Assembly (NCBI GenBank): GCA_051011575.1
Contig: JBPCTR010000073.1
Span: 1 to 31,260 of the forward strand
Source: SHLQ01 sp051011575
Lineage (GTDB): Bacteria; Actinomycetota; Acidimicrobiia; Acidimicrobiales; SHLQ01
Direction of reading: 5' to 3'
DNA length: 31,260 bases
Each line of letters begins with the position of its first letter. Position 1 is the first letter of the stretch. Position numbers and translations under genes: made by a program. Below, one piece after another: positions 1-11,212 of this stretch. The notes beneath the pieces are model-generated. The model ran no database searches. It was not told the DNA's origin and saw only the letters and a program-made list of their open reading frames with translations.

Positions 1-1
1 T

Positions 2-1054
2 ATTGATGGGCTGCGAGGATCGCCCGACCTCCTCCTCCGGTCGGACTTTGGTCCTGCGCTCTCCGCCGCGGCTGCGCAGCCCCAGGTCGACTATGGCGAC
101 GGCCTCATCGACAGCGGCCTGGCCAAAGCCGCCCGCGTGCTGTTCGAAACCGACGGAGTGCCGGCTCCGAACATCACGGTCACGTCCGGAGCAATGGATG
201 GCGTCGAACGAGTGCTGAGAGCCCAGGGGCTGCGAACCGGCGCTCGGATTGGAGTCGAGGATCCAGGCCACGTGCCCGTGCACCAGCTTGTGCGCACGGC
301 GGGCATGATCCCGATCCCCGTGGCCGTCGACGACGAAGGTGTGATGGTCGCGTCGCTGGGCGAGGCGCTCGACGCTGGCATGGATGCGCTCGTGATCACC
401 CCGCGCTGTCAGAACCCGACTGGCGCGTCGATGAGCGCCGAGCGTGCAGCTTCAATCTCCGAGCTCCTCGTTGATCACCCCAATGTTGTTCTCATACAGG
501 ACGACCACGCCGGGCTCGTTTCGGGCACCGATTTCCATGGCGTTGTCCCACCTGGTCCGAGGCACGCCACCATCCGTTCGCTCGGGAAGGCCCTCGGGCC
601 CGACCTCCGGCTCGCACTTGTCGCTGCCGACACCCAGACCCACGAACGGGTGTCGACCGAGATCAGCAACGGCCCGGGCTGGATCAGTCATCTATTGCAG
701 CGGGCGGCAGCGCACCTTCTCTCGGATCCGGCGACGATGAAGGTTGTCGCGGTGGCGGCTGCGTCCTACGAACGGCGGCGAAACCGGCTCATCGACGGGC
801 TGGCTGTCGTCGACATTGCAGCGTCCGGTCGATCAGGACTGAACGTATGGATCCCGACGGGGGATGAGCAGGTCGAGCTGGAAGCTGCTCGGGCCGCTGG
901 CTTCGCCATTCGGGCCGCCGATGTCTATCGGATCCGGTCGGAGCCAGCCGTGCGCGTCACGATCAGCAATCTCGACGACGACCACATCGATGCACTCGCG
1001 GCGTCACTGGTCGCAAGCCGGGTGCGGGGCGTGGGGTATTCACCCTCGATGTGA
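2..1054 (+). CDS. MocR-family regulator, aminotransferase-fold domain (5' end cut by window)
   Basis: The reading frame is already open at the left edge, so only the C-terminal part (about 350 residues) is visible. It has the fold type I PLP aminotransferase domain. The segment ITPRCQNPTG near base 400 is the conserved substrate/PLP region, and SLGKALGPDLRLAL near base 580 carries the likely PLP-binding lysine (codon at 587-589). The GPDLR wording is typical of MocR-type regulators related to PtsJ/YdcR, in which this domain follows an N-terminal GntR winged helix. That helix would lie upstream of the window, so the regulator assignment is inferred from the C-terminal domain alone; a free-standing class I/II aminotransferase is the alternative. 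An internal GTG at 137 could be mistaken for the start, but homologous sequence continues upstream of it. It is followed by 113 non-coding bases and then clpB on the same strand. Confidence 0.8.
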   Translation: MDGLRGSPDLLLRSDFGPALSAAAAQPQVDYGDGLIDSGLAKAARVLFETDGVPAPNITVTSGAMDGVERVLRAQGLRTGARIGVEDPGHVPVHQLVRTAGMIPIPVAVDDEGVMVASLGEALDAGMDALVITPRCQNPTGASMSAERAASISELLVDHPNVVLIQDDHAGLVSGTDFHGVVPPGPRHATIRSLGKALGPDLRLALVAADTQTHERVSTEISNGPGWISHLLQRAAAHLLSDPATMKVVAVAAASYERRRNRLIDGLAVVDIAASGRSGLNVWIPTGDEQVELEAARAAGFAIRAADVYRIRSEPAVRVTISNLDDDHIDALAASLVASRVRGVGYSPSM

Positions 1055-1096
1055 GGTCTTTCGGGGAGAATTGGGGAATATTCGGCTCTGCGAGAA

Positions 1097-1117
1097 GTTG
1101 AGTGGTAGGCACTCAAG
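1097..1117. promoter_or_regulatory. HAIR element, predicted HspR operator of clpB
   Basis: The sequence GTTGAGT-N7-ACTCAAG matches the actinobacterial HspR-associated inverted repeat (CTTGAGT-N7-ACTCAAG) at 13 of 14 positions with exactly the expected spacer. The symmetry extends two bases outward (AA on the left, TT on the right). It ends 50 bases before the clpB ATG. HspR represses clpB and the dnaK operon in Streptomyces and mycobacteria, so clpB here is probably de-repressed on heat shock. hspR itself is not in the window. I could not pin down matching -35/-10 boxes. Confidence 0.85.
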
Positions 1118-1167
1118 TTTCGCGAACGGGCAGAGTAGGCACGACCCGTGTCTGCTAGGAGGTAGCC

Positions 1168-3648
<2,481 letters not shown>

Positions 3649-3685
3649 TCTCCCGACGCGCGGTGGGTGGCCACGGACTGACGTT

Positions 3686-3715
3686 TTGTGCGTTTCGAGC
3701 GGTACACCCTACGCT
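3686..3715 (+). promoter_or_regulatory. Predicted sigma-70-type promoter for the secreted protein gene
   Basis: TTGTGC (3686-3691) and TACGCT (3710-3715) are separated by 18 bases, which places a transcription start near 3722 and leaves a leader of about 42 bases before the ATG at 3764. It lies in the 115-base gap after clpB. A small hairpin (ACAGGC/GCCTGT, about 3726-3743) follows in the leader; its role is unknown. Motif match only. Confidence 0.45.
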
Positions 3716-3763
3716 TTTTGTTTCGACAGGCGAATCGGCCTGTTCCTGTCTCTGAGGAGCATC

Positions 3764-4825
3764 ATGTTCGAGAAGCTGCGGGCGGCGCAGTCGAGACGAC
3801 GGACGTTTGCGATCGCCGGTGTGATCGCCGTGATCGTGGCACTCATGGCCTCGGGATCGAGCGTTTCGGCACAGGGTGGTCCGTCCGGCTCGTGCAGCGG
3901 AACGACCACCGATTTCGGAACCGACTTCTTTGGTAGCGCCGACGGTGGGAATCGGTTGCTCTCCACGTCGCCCACCACCCGTACATTCGCACTCTCGGCG
4001 CCGCTCCCCGCCGGCACATATGCGATCAACGCGGTCTCCTACGACGGCTACGACGGACGTGATCAGACGACCGCGCAGCCCGAGGAGCGGTGGTTCGCAC
4101 ATCTCCTCGCGGCCGACGGCACCGAGCTCGCCATGACCGGCACAACGGGCGATTTGACCGATGGTGTAACCGAGGCCACGTGGTCCGGGTCGATCGGCGA
4201 GGTCACGATCGATCAGCCCGCCACGAGCATTCGTGTGTCCCATGCGGCGCCGGGCGCGGCCTCGCCCAACTCGGTCCGTGCCACGTGTGTGGGCGCCACC
4301 GCGGTGGTCGAAGAAATCCCGAGTTCGGTAACCGTCAACTTCGAGGATGAAGCCGACCAGGCGTCGACGATCGGTCTGGTGTGTGTGAATGGCCAAGAGT
4401 CCCAGACGGGCCGGATCGTGCAGATCGCGGTGACCGAGATTCCGGGCGGAACGTCGTGCACTGTCACCTATCCGCAGCGCGATGAGTGCACGGTGACGAT
4501 CACTCCGACCGGTCTCGACAGTGTGCTCGACGACGATGGCCTCATGGTCGCGATTCCGCCGGAAGGTGGAGTCGATGTGATCGTTCGAATCGTCTGCACG
4601 ACGGACTCTGATGGATCGACCGACAGCTCGTCGACCGACGAGTCGACGGATGGCACGACCGACAGCTCGTCAACCGATGTCACGACCGATGGGTCGTCGA
4701 ACGACGCAACGAACTCCGACGCGTCATCGACGACCGAAGAAGTGACCACCGAGGTCGCCGGCCAGGTCGAAACCCAGGCGGGCGCCGCCCAACCTCAACC
4801 CGGAACTCCATCCTTCACGGGGTAG
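3764..4825 (+). CDS. Secreted protein of unknown function with Ser/Thr/Asp-rich tail
   Basis: 353 residues, no family recognised. The ATG at 3764 is chosen because GAGGAG lies about five bases upstream and a signal peptide follows directly: basic n-region (RRR), hydrophobic core FAIAGVIAVIVALMA and a likely cleavage site after VSA (about residue 36). The mature part begins with a region rich in Gly, Ser and Thr (about 37-180) that looks like a beta-sandwich. A second section holds cysteines spaced like exported disulfide pairs (VCVNGQ, TSCTV, DECTV, IVCTTD). From about residue 280 the tail is low complexity (repeated TDSSSTD), partly a 39-base direct duplication (4618 and 4657). There is no LPXTG sorting motif and no C-terminal membrane helix, so it is probably released or loosely wall-bound. 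It lies between clpB and purA, apparently with its own promoter. Confidence 0.75.
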   Translation: MFEKLRAAQSRRRTFAIAGVIAVIVALMASGSSVSAQGGPSGSCSGTTTDFGTDFFGSADGGNRLLSTSPTTRTFALSAPLPAGTYAINAVSYDGYDGRDQTTAQPEERWFAHLLAADGTELAMTGTTGDLTDGVTEATWSGSIGEVTIDQPATSIRVSHAAPGAASPNSVRATCVGATAVVEEIPSSVTVNFEDEADQASTIGLVCVNGQESQTGRIVQIAVTEIPGGTSCTVTYPQRDECTVTITPTGLDSVLDDDGLMVAIPPEGGVDVIVRIVCTTDSDGSTDSSSTDESTDGTTDSSSTDVTTDGSSNDATNSDASSTTEEVTTEVAGQVETQAGAAQPQPGTPSFTG

Positions 4826-4884
4826 TCCCGATCGGGCCCGGTAGAGTTCTCCGGTCGGAATTTCGGCTGAGAGGACCAACTGCG

Positions 4885-6165
4885 ATGGGCGCCACCGTGA
4901 TCGTCGGAACCCAATGGGGCGACGAAGGGAAGGGGAAGTTCACCGACCTCCTCGCCCGCGACATGACGACCGTCGTTCGATTCCAGGGGGGACACAACGC
5001 CGGCCACACCATCGTTGTCGAGGGTGACACCTTTGCGCTGCAGCTGGTGCCATCCGGCGTTCTCTACCCCCACATCACGCCGGTGATCGGCAACGGCGTC
5101 GTGGTCGACCCGGGGGTACTCCTCGCCGAGCTCTCGATGCTCGAGGACAAGGGTGTCGACACATCGAAGATGCGCGTCAGTGGCAACGCCCACATGATCT
5201 TCCCCTACCACCAGAGTCTCGACGCTCTCCACGAGCGTCACCTCGGCAGGAACAAACTCGGCACCACCAAGCGCGGCATCGGTCCTTCGTATGCCGACAA
5301 GGCGATGCGAACAGGCCTCCGTATCCAGGATCTCCTCGACGAGAAGATCTTCCGGCAGAAGCTGGAGGTCGTGCTGCATCAGCTCAACCCGGTGATGGCT
5401 CGCGTATACAACAAGCTCGGTTTCGACATCGACGAGATCACCAGCGTGTTCCTCGACGAGTATCGACCGAAGATCGAGCCCATGGTCACCGACACGATCT
5501 CGCTCATCCACGAGCGGCTCGAAGCCGGCGACGAGATCCTGCTCGAGGGCGCTCAGGCAACATTCCTCGACCTCGATCACGGCACGTACCCGTACGTGAC
5601 GTCATCGAACCCCACCGCCGGCGGCGCGTGCGTTGGCTCGGGCGTAGGTCCCCGTTACATCGACCGGGTGGTCGGTGTGGCCAAGGCGTATGTCACCCGC
5701 GTCGGCGCCGGTCCGTTCCCCACCGAACTCTTCGACGAGGTCGGGGATCATCTGGTCGATGTCGGCCACGAGTACGGCACGAACACGGGCCGCCGGCGTC
5801 GACCGGGGTGGTTCGACTGCGTGATGATGCGTTATGCCCGCCGCGTGAACTCGCTGTCGGAGCTCGGCATCACGAAACTCGACGTGCTCGATCAGCTCGA
5901 CACGATCAAGGTCTGTGTGGCCTACGAGCATGAAGGCGAACGCCTCACCGACTTCCCGTACCACCAAAGTGTGTTGCACAGCGCCACGCCGGTCTACGAG
6001 GAACTGCCCGGCTGGAAGACCGACCTCACCGAGGTCACGCACCGTGCCGATCTGCCGACGGCAGCGTCTGACTACCTCGCGTTCCTCGAGGAGCAGTGCG
6101 GTCTCCCCGTGCGGCTCGTCGGTGTTGGCCCGGGTCGCGAACAGGTGCTCGACTTCGCCGCATGA
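4885..6165 (+). CDS. purA: Adenylosuccinate synthetase
   Basis: 426 residues, the normal bacterial length. It makes adenylosuccinate from IMP, aspartate and GTP, the first committed step of the AMP branch, in the cytoplasm. The GTP-binding motif GDEGKGK is at residues 12-18, with the catalytic Asp13 and, in the GGHNAGHT motif, His41 at the same numbers as in E. coli PurA. The IMP/aspartate loops TTKRGIGPSYADK and the RVGAGPFPTEL segment are present. The ATG is preceded by GAGAGGA about nine bases upstream. It opens the purine cluster; purD follows after 28 bases and PurB, which uses its product, is in the same run. A possible -10 box (TAGAGT, 4842-4847) lies 37 bases upstream, but no good -35 matches it. 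Confidence 0.97.
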   Translation: MGATVIVGTQWGDEGKGKFTDLLARDMTTVVRFQGGHNAGHTIVVEGDTFALQLVPSGVLYPHITPVIGNGVVVDPGVLLAELSMLEDKGVDTSKMRVSGNAHMIFPYHQSLDALHERHLGRNKLGTTKRGIGPSYADKAMRTGLRIQDLLDEKIFRQKLEVVLHQLNPVMARVYNKLGFDIDEITSVFLDEYRPKIEPMVTDTISLIHERLEAGDEILLEGAQATFLDLDHGTYPYVTSSNPTAGGACVGSGVGPRYIDRVVGVAKAYVTRVGAGPFPTELFDEVGDHLVDVGHEYGTNTGRRRRPGWFDCVMMRYARRVNSLSELGITKLDVLDQLDTIKVCVAYEHEGERLTDFPYHQSVLHSATPVYEELPGWKTDLTEVTHRADLPTAASDYLAFLEEQCGLPVRLVGVGPGREQVLDFAA

Positions 6166-6193
6166 CCCGACCTGGCGTGCTACGAACGGAGCC

Positions 6194-7411
6194 ATGGTGA
6201 AGCGCATCGTCGTCGTCGGTTCCGGAGGACGCGAACACGCGCTGGCCGCTGTGCTCTCACGTACGGCCGAGGCGGTCATGGTTGTACCGGGTAATCCGGG
6301 AATCCCCGGATCGGTCGATACGCCGCCCACTGAGATCGACGCCGACCTGTACGTGATCGGCCCAGAAGCACCGCTGGTCGATGGTCTTGCCGACGAGTTG
6401 CGCGCCATGGGCAAGCTCGTGTTCGGGCCCGGCTCCGACGGCGCTCAACTCGAGGGCAGCAAGGCCTGGATGAAGGAACTTCTGGTTGCCGCCGACGTTC
6501 CCACCGCCGCCCACGGTTGCTTCACAGACGCGGACGAGGCGCTCGCATTTCTCGACACGATGCACGATCTCTTTGTGATCAAGACCGATGGCCTCGCTGC
6601 CGGCAAGGGGGTTCTCGTAACCGAGGACCGCGCCGAGGCGGAGGCAGCGGTGAAGGACTATTTGTCGGGAGCCGCCTTCGGCGCCGCCGGTTCGACAATC
6701 GTCATCGAGGAGGGACTCACAGGTCCTGAGGTCTCTGTGCTCGCGATCTGTGATGGTACGCGTGCGGTCGCACTTGCTCCTGCGCAGGATTTCAAACGTG
6801 CGCTCGACGACGACAACGGTCCGAACACCGGTGGAATGGGGGCCTACACCCCCCTTTCGTTCGCCGGAGCCGACGTGGTCGACCAGGTCATGGAGCTCGC
6901 CGTGGGCCCCACACTCGCCGAACTTCGACGCCGCGGGATCGACTACCGCGGCGTGCTGTACGCGGGCCTCATGCTTACACCCACCGGGATGAAGGTGCTC
7001 GAGTACAACGTGCGGTTCGGTGATCCCGAAACGCAGGTGGTCCTGCCTCGAATGGAGTCTGACCTCGTCGAGCTCCTCGCGGGGGCGGCCGCGGGTTCGC
7101 TCGGTGGCGACCCCGTCTTTTCCAGGGATGCGGTGGTCACGGTGGTGTGCTCTTCGGAGGGATATCCGGCAGCGCCGCGCACCGGCGACGTGATCCTGGG
7201 GATCGACGACGCCCGTTCGCTCGAGGGCGTTTCGGTGTACTGCGCGGGCGTTGCCTCCAACGAGTCCGGAGAACTGATCACCGCTGGCGGCAGAGTTCTC
7301 AACGTCGTGGGCCGCGGCCGCGACCACGCCACGGCACGCGCCCGGGCGTACGCCGGTGTCGACAAGATTTCCTGGCCAGGCATGCACTACCGGAAGGACA
7401 TTGCCTTATGA
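6194..7411 (+). CDS. purD: Phosphoribosylamine--glycine ligase (GAR synthetase)
   Basis: 405 residues. It joins phosphoribosylamine and glycine using ATP (second step of purine synthesis). The N-terminal VVVGSGGREHALA segment is the diagnostic PurD start. It is followed by the pre-ATP-grasp domain (IGPEAPLVDGLADEL), the ATP-grasp core with VIKTDGLAAGKGV and the metal-binding stretch NVRFGDPETQ. The ATG at 6194 is chosen because homology begins there; the reading frame stays open about 280 bases further upstream, inside purA. The Shine-Dalgarno (CGGAG) is weak. Its TGA overlaps the ATG of purE by four bases (ATGA), indicating translational coupling. Confidence 0.97.
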   Translation: MVKRIVVVGSGGREHALAAVLSRTAEAVMVVPGNPGIPGSVDTPPTEIDADLYVIGPEAPLVDGLADELRAMGKLVFGPGSDGAQLEGSKAWMKELLVAADVPTAAHGCFTDADEALAFLDTMHDLFVIKTDGLAAGKGVLVTEDRAEAEAAVKDYLSGAAFGAAGSTIVIEEGLTGPEVSVLAICDGTRAVALAPAQDFKRALDDDNGPNTGGMGAYTPLSFAGADVVDQVMELAVGPTLAELRRRGIDYRGVLYAGLMLTPTGMKVLEYNVRFGDPETQVVLPRMESDLVELLAGAAAGSLGGDPVFSRDAVVTVVCSSEGYPAAPRTGDVILGIDDARSLEGVSVYCAGVASNESGELITAGGRVLNVVGRGRDHATARARAYAGVDKISWPGMHYRKDIAL

Positions 7412-7857
7412 AGGTTGCCGTATTGATGGGATCGCCCAACGACGCCGACAAGATGGCGGCGGCGGGGGAGACCCTCGAACAATTCGGGATCGAAGCCGAC
7501 GTACGTGTGATGTCGGCGCACCGGACTCCTGCGAAGGTGGCCGAGTTCATCGGTTCCGCTCGAGAGAATGGCTACGCCGCAATCATCTGCGGCGCAGGCA
7601 TGGCTGCACACCTCGCAGGCGCGGCCGCTGCCCACACGACCCTCCCGGTTGTCGGAGTCCCACTCTCCGGGGGCGGTCTCGATGGCGTCGACGCGCTGTA
7701 TGCAACGGTTCAGATGCCCAAAGGCATACCGGTCGCCACGGTCGCGATCAACGGTTCGATGAATGCCGCTCTACTCGTGGTGCAGATGCTTGCGATCTCC
7801 GACGCCGACCTCCAGCAGAAGCTCGCCGATCATCGGGCCGAGATGGCCAATCGCTGA
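7408..7857 (+). CDS. purE: N5-carboxyaminoimidazole ribonucleotide mutase
   Basis: 149 residues. It converts N5-CAIR to CAIR. The N-terminal MGSPNDADKM and the SAHRTP active-site segment with histidine followed by arginine are class I features; class II enzymes usually have AHK. GAGMAAHLAG and TVQMPKGIPVATVAI are also conserved. Class I enzymes need PurK to make N5-CAIR, and no purK is visible here, so it should lie elsewhere in the genome. Both ends overlap neighbours: ATGA with purD and TGATG with purB, so the three are almost certainly translated from one message. Confidence 0.95.
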   Translation: MKVAVLMGSPNDADKMAAAGETLEQFGIEADVRVMSAHRTPAKVAEFIGSARENGYAAIICGAGMAAHLAGAAAAHTTLPVVGVPLSGGGLDGVDALYATVQMPKGIPVATVAINGSMNAALLVVQMLAISDADLQQKLADHRAEMANR

Positions 7858-9281
7858 TGACCGACCCTTCGATCCCGAACGTTCTCGCCGCGCGATATGC
7901 AAGCGCGGGCATGGTCGGGATCTGGTCGCCTGAAGCCAAGATTGTTCTGGAGCGCAAGCTCTGGATCGCGGTGCTGCGAGCGCAGGCCGATCTCGGCGTC
8001 GACGTATCCGGTGGAGTCATAGAGGCGTACGAGGCCGTCGTTCCCACGGTTGATCTCGAGTCGATCGTGGAACGTGAGCGTCGGACGCGTCACGACGTGA
8101 AGGCGCGCATCGAGGAGTTCAACGCTCTCGCAGGGCACGAACACATCCACAAAGGGATGACGTCCCGCGATCTCACGGAGAATGTCGAGCAGCTGCAGGT
8201 CCGTCGATCGCTCGAACTGGTCCGTTCGCGAATCGTGACCACACTCGTCCGACTCACCGAGCGCGCCGTCGAGTATTCCGATGTGGCGATGGCGGGCCGG
8301 AGCCACAACGTCGCGGCGCAGGTCACCACGCTCGGAAAACGGTTCGCCTCGGCGGCCGAAGAGCTTCTCCAGGCGCATCGCCGGGTCGACGAACTCATCG
8401 CTCGCTATCCGCTCCGAGGGGTGAAGGGTCCAATGGGTACCCAACAGGACCTCCTCGACCTGGTCGAAGACGACGCAGCTGCCGAGCTGCTCGAGAAGCG
8501 GGTGTCTGCGCATCTCGGATTCGGAGCGACGCTCGACAGCGTCGGTCAGGTGTACCCGCGGTCGCTCGATCTCGATGTGGTGTCGGCGCTCGTGCAGGTT
8601 GCCGCCGGACCGTCAAGTTTTTCCAACACGGTTCGGCTCATGGCCGGCCAGGAACTGGTGACCGAGGGCTTCAAGGAGGGGCAGGTGGGGTCGTCGGCCA
8701 TGCCGCACAAGATGAATGCCCGGTCATCCGAACGGGTCACAGGGTTCCAGGCGATTCTCCGGGGACACCTCACGATGGTCGGTTCGCTCGCGGGCGACCA
8801 GTGGAACGAGGGCGACGTGAGCTGCTCGGTGGTCCGCCGGGTTGCGTTGCCCGACGCGTTCTTTGCCATCGATGGACTGTTCGAAACCTTCCTCACGATC
8901 CTCGACGAGTTCGGTGCGTTTCCCGAGGTGATCGATCGTGAGCTCGAGCGCTACCTCCCGTTCCTGTCGACCACCAAACTCCTGATGGCATCGGTGAAGG
9001 CGGGTGCGGGCCGGGAAGAGGCGCACGAGGCCATCAAGGAGCACGCCGTTGCGGTGGCGCTGGAGATGCGCCAAGGTCGTGCGCACAACGATCTGATCGA
9101 CCGCTTGGCCGCCGACCAGCGGGTTGCGGTCGATGCGGCCACCCTGGCGGACGCGATGGCCGACCCGCTCTCGCTTTCGGGCCGAGCGAGGAGCCAGGTT
9201 GCCGCCATCGAGCAACGTGTTGCCGCACTCGTCGCGTCCGATCCCGATGCACCGGGCTACCGTCCCGGCGAAATTCTCTGA
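7857..9281 (+). CDS. purB: Adenylosuccinate lyase
   Basis: 474 residues. It catalyses two fumarate-releasing eliminations, SAICAR to AICAR and adenylosuccinate to AMP. The fumarase/aspartase-superfamily signature SSAMPHKMN is at 279-287, containing the flexible loop with the catalytic serine. Other landmarks are the TSRDLTENVEQ segment and MAGRSHNVAAQVTTLGKR, which holds an active-site histidine. The start overlaps the purE stop by one base. It connects PurC (SAICAR) and PurA (adenylosuccinate), both in this cluster. Confidence 0.96.
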   Translation: MTDPSIPNVLAARYASAGMVGIWSPEAKIVLERKLWIAVLRAQADLGVDVSGGVIEAYEAVVPTVDLESIVERERRTRHDVKARIEEFNALAGHEHIHKGMTSRDLTENVEQLQVRRSLELVRSRIVTTLVRLTERAVEYSDVAMAGRSHNVAAQVTTLGKRFASAAEELLQAHRRVDELIARYPLRGVKGPMGTQQDLLDLVEDDAAAELLEKRVSAHLGFGATLDSVGQVYPRSLDLDVVSALVQVAAGPSSFSNTVRLMAGQELVTEGFKEGQVGSSAMPHKMNARSSERVTGFQAILRGHLTMVGSLAGDQWNEGDVSCSVVRRVALPDAFFAIDGLFETFLTILDEFGAFPEVIDRELERYLPFLSTTKLLMASVKAGAGREEAHEAIKEHAVAVALEMRQGRAHNDLIDRLAADQRVAVDAATLADAMADPLSLSGRARSQVAAIEQRVAALVASDPDAPGYRPGEIL

Positions 9282-9360
9282 CCGCCTCTGCGTCGGGAGC
9301 GACGGGATTCACAGCACCGGTGGCGGCATGCAGAGCGCCCGCCGAATAGGTTCCACGAGG

Positions 9361-10245
9361 GTGAACGTCGATCTTCCCCACTTGTACCGCGGCAAGGTCC
9401 GTGACATGTACGACGCCGGCGAGGGCCGGCTGCTCATCGTCACGAGCGACCGCATCTCCGCCTTCGATGTGGTCATGAACGAACCGGTAGGCGACAAGGG
9501 CAGAGTGCTGACGGCGATCTCGTCGTTCTGGTTCGATCACCTCGCCGATATCACCCCGCATCATCTGATCTCGACCGACCTCAACGACTTTCCTGAGGGC
9601 GCTCGCGACCCCGAGCTCGCGGGCCGTTCGATGCTGGTGAAGAAGGCCGAGATGCTGCCCATCGAGTGCATCGTGCGCGGTTACATCACGGGCTCTGCGT
9701 GGAAGGAGTACGCGCGCGAGGGAACGATGCACGGTGCGGCGCTTCCCGAAGATCTTCTCGAAAGTCAGAAGTTGCCTACGCCGGTCTTCACTCCGTCGAC
9801 CAAGGCTGAGGACGGATTACACGACGAGAACATCAGCTTCGAACAGGCGGTCGAACTCGTCGGGACCGACGTCGCCGAGCGAGCCCGCGACATCTCCCTG
9901 CGGCTCTACTCAGCCGGTGCCGAGTGGGCGGCCGAGCGCGGCATCATCATCGCGGACACGAAGTTCGAGTTGGGCGTGGTCGATGGCGAACTGGTGGTCG
10001 CCGACGAGATGCTCACGCCCGACTCTTCGCGTTTCTGGCCGGCCGATCAGTGGCAGCCGGGGACAACCCCTCCGAGCTTCGACAAACAGCCGGTGCGAGA
10101 TTTCCTCGACGCGCTCGATTGGGCCAAGACTCCGCCGCCACCGTCGCTCCCCGACGATGTCGTGTCGGCCACGCGATCGCGCTACATCGAAGGCTACGAA
10201 CGCATCACCGGCCGCGTCTTCGCCGACTGGCCGGGCGTCACCTGA
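9361..10245 (+). CDS. purC: Phosphoribosylaminoimidazole-succinocarboxamide synthase (SAICAR synthetase)
   Basis: 294 residues from the GTG chosen here. It joins CAIR and aspartate with ATP. The N-terminal GKVRDMYD glycine-rich loop, DRISAFDVV, ECIVRGYITGSAWKEY, the FTPSTKAE/HDENIS pair and IIIADTKFELG are all family landmarks. Two starts are possible: GTG 9361, which leaves the short N-terminus usual for the family and has a TAGGTT box eight bases upstream; or ATG 9328, which adds 11 residues (MQSARRIGSTR) of no obvious conservation. The 79-base gap after purB, larger than elsewhere in this run, leaves room for an internal promoter. Confidence 0.93.
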   Translation: MNVDLPHLYRGKVRDMYDAGEGRLLIVTSDRISAFDVVMNEPVGDKGRVLTAISSFWFDHLADITPHHLISTDLNDFPEGARDPELAGRSMLVKKAEMLPIECIVRGYITGSAWKEYAREGTMHGAALPEDLLESQKLPTPVFTPSTKAEDGLHDENISFEQAVELVGTDVAERARDISLRLYSAGAEWAAERGIIIADTKFELGVVDGELVVADEMLTPDSSRFWPADQWQPGTTPPSFDKQPVRDFLDALDWAKTPPPPSLPDDVVSATRSRYIEGYERITGRVFADWPGVT

Positions 10246-10267
10246 TCACCACCCCCGAGGACCCCTC

Positions 10268-10522
10268 ATGAAGTTCCACGCAGTGCTCGACATCCAGTTG
10301 CACGACGGCATCGCCGACCCGCAGGGTTCCACGATCGAGCGGGCTCTACCGACGCTTGGCTTCGACGGAATCTCCAAGGTGCGCTCCGGAAAGAGCATTC
10401 ACCTGGACATCGACGCCGTCGACGTCGCGGCGGCCGAGGCCCAGCTCGCCGAGGTGTGTGAAAGGTTTCTCACCAATCCCGTGATCGAAGGCGCCACCAT
10501 GTCGCTGGTCGAGGCCGGGTGA
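10268..10522 (+). CDS. purS: FGAM synthase subunit PurS
   Basis: 84 residues, the normal size. PurS is the small dimeric subunit that bridges PurL and PurQ so that ammonia from glutamine can be passed to FGAR. The sequence KFHAVLDIQLHDGIADPQG at the start and the GFDGISKVRSGKSIHLDID centre are typical. GAGG lies seven bases before the ATG. The stop overlaps the purQ ATG by one base (TGATG), fitting the fixed stoichiometry of the complex. Confidence 0.95.
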   Translation: MKFHAVLDIQLHDGIADPQGSTIERALPTLGFDGISKVRSGKSIHLDIDAVDVAAAEAQLAEVCERFLTNPVIEGATMSLVEAG

Positions 10523-11196
10523 TGGCACCGATCGTCGGGGTGATTCGATTCCCCGGAACCAATTGCGAATTCGACACCGTCGAGGCCGTCGAGGCGCTGG
10601 GTGGAATCGGCGAGATCCTTTGGCATGGCGACACCAGCCTCGGGAACGTCGACGCCGTCGTGGTGCCCGGAGGCTTCGCACACGGCGACTACCTCCGGCC
10701 AGGCGCCATCGCTCGCTTCTCGCCGATCATGGACTCGGTGATCGACGCCGCCGCCGATGGCATGCCGATCGTCGGCATCTGCAATGGCTTCCAGGTGCTC
10801 ACTGAGGCCGGCCTTCTTCCCGGCGCTCTCCAGAAGAACTCGGGCCTCAAGTTTCGAAACGCATCACAGCTCCTTCGAGTGGAGACCACGAACTCGATAC
10901 TCACAAGTGCAGCATCGGTGGGTGACGAGCTCTCAATTCCGATCAATCACTTCGAAGGCAATTACACGTGTAGTCCCGAGACCCTTGCCGAACTTCGTTC
11001 CAATGACCAGATCGTCGTCACCTACCTGGGCAATCCGAACGGCTCGGTCGCCGACATCGCAGGCGTGTGCAATGCGCGCCGAAACGTTGTGGGACTGATG
11101 CCGCACCCCGAGCGCGCGAGCCATGAGCTCCTCGGGAGTACCGACGGCAACGTGATGTTTCAGAGCCTGCTCGAATCGGTGGGCGTGAACGCCTGA
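10522..11196 (+). CDS. purQ: FGAM synthase glutaminase subunit PurQ
   Basis: 224 residues. Class I glutamine amidotransferase that releases ammonia for PurL. The nucleophile is Cys87 in GICNGFQVL; the rest of the triad is His195 and Glu197 in MPHPER. The N-terminal VIRFPGTNCEFD and PGGFAHGDYLRPG are characteristic. The ATG at 10522 is used; a GTG three bases earlier would also work. Unusually, purL does not follow directly. A lipoprotein gene on the opposite strand lies between them, and a hairpin sits at the purQ stop. Confidence 0.96.
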   Translation: MAPIVGVIRFPGTNCEFDTVEAVEALGGIGEILWHGDTSLGNVDAVVVPGGFAHGDYLRPGAIARFSPIMDSVIDAAADGMPIVGICNGFQVLTEAGLLPGALQKNSGLKFRNASQLLRVETTNSILTSAASVGDELSIPINHFEGNYTCSPETLAELRSNDQIVVTYLGNPNGSVADIAGVCNARRNVVGLMPHPERASHELLGSTDGNVMFQSLLESVGVNA

Positions 11197-11212
11197 CCGC
11201 TCGGGGTCAGGC
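11191..11212. terminator. Hairpin shared by converging purQ and lipoprotein genes
   Basis: GCCTGACC and GGTCAGGC form a perfect 8-bp stem around a 6-base loop. The stem contains both the purQ stop codon and the stop codon of the opposing gene. There is no clear T-run on either side, so if it ends transcription it does so inefficiently or with another factor. The position between convergent genes favours a bidirectional terminator. Confidence 0.55.

Noticed and set aside
4760..4825. C-terminal QPGTPSFTG as a sortase signal
   Set aside because: There is no LPXTG-type motif, hydrophobic helix or basic tail after it.
4826..4884. Purine riboswitch or other leader control before purA
   Set aside because: The gap is 59 bases with only short GC hairpins and no aptamer-like conserved core.
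7408..7857. PurE as a class II (CO2-using) enzyme, given the lack of purK
   Set aside because: The SAHRTP active-site segment and C-terminal motif are of class I; absence of purK from a 31-kb window says little.
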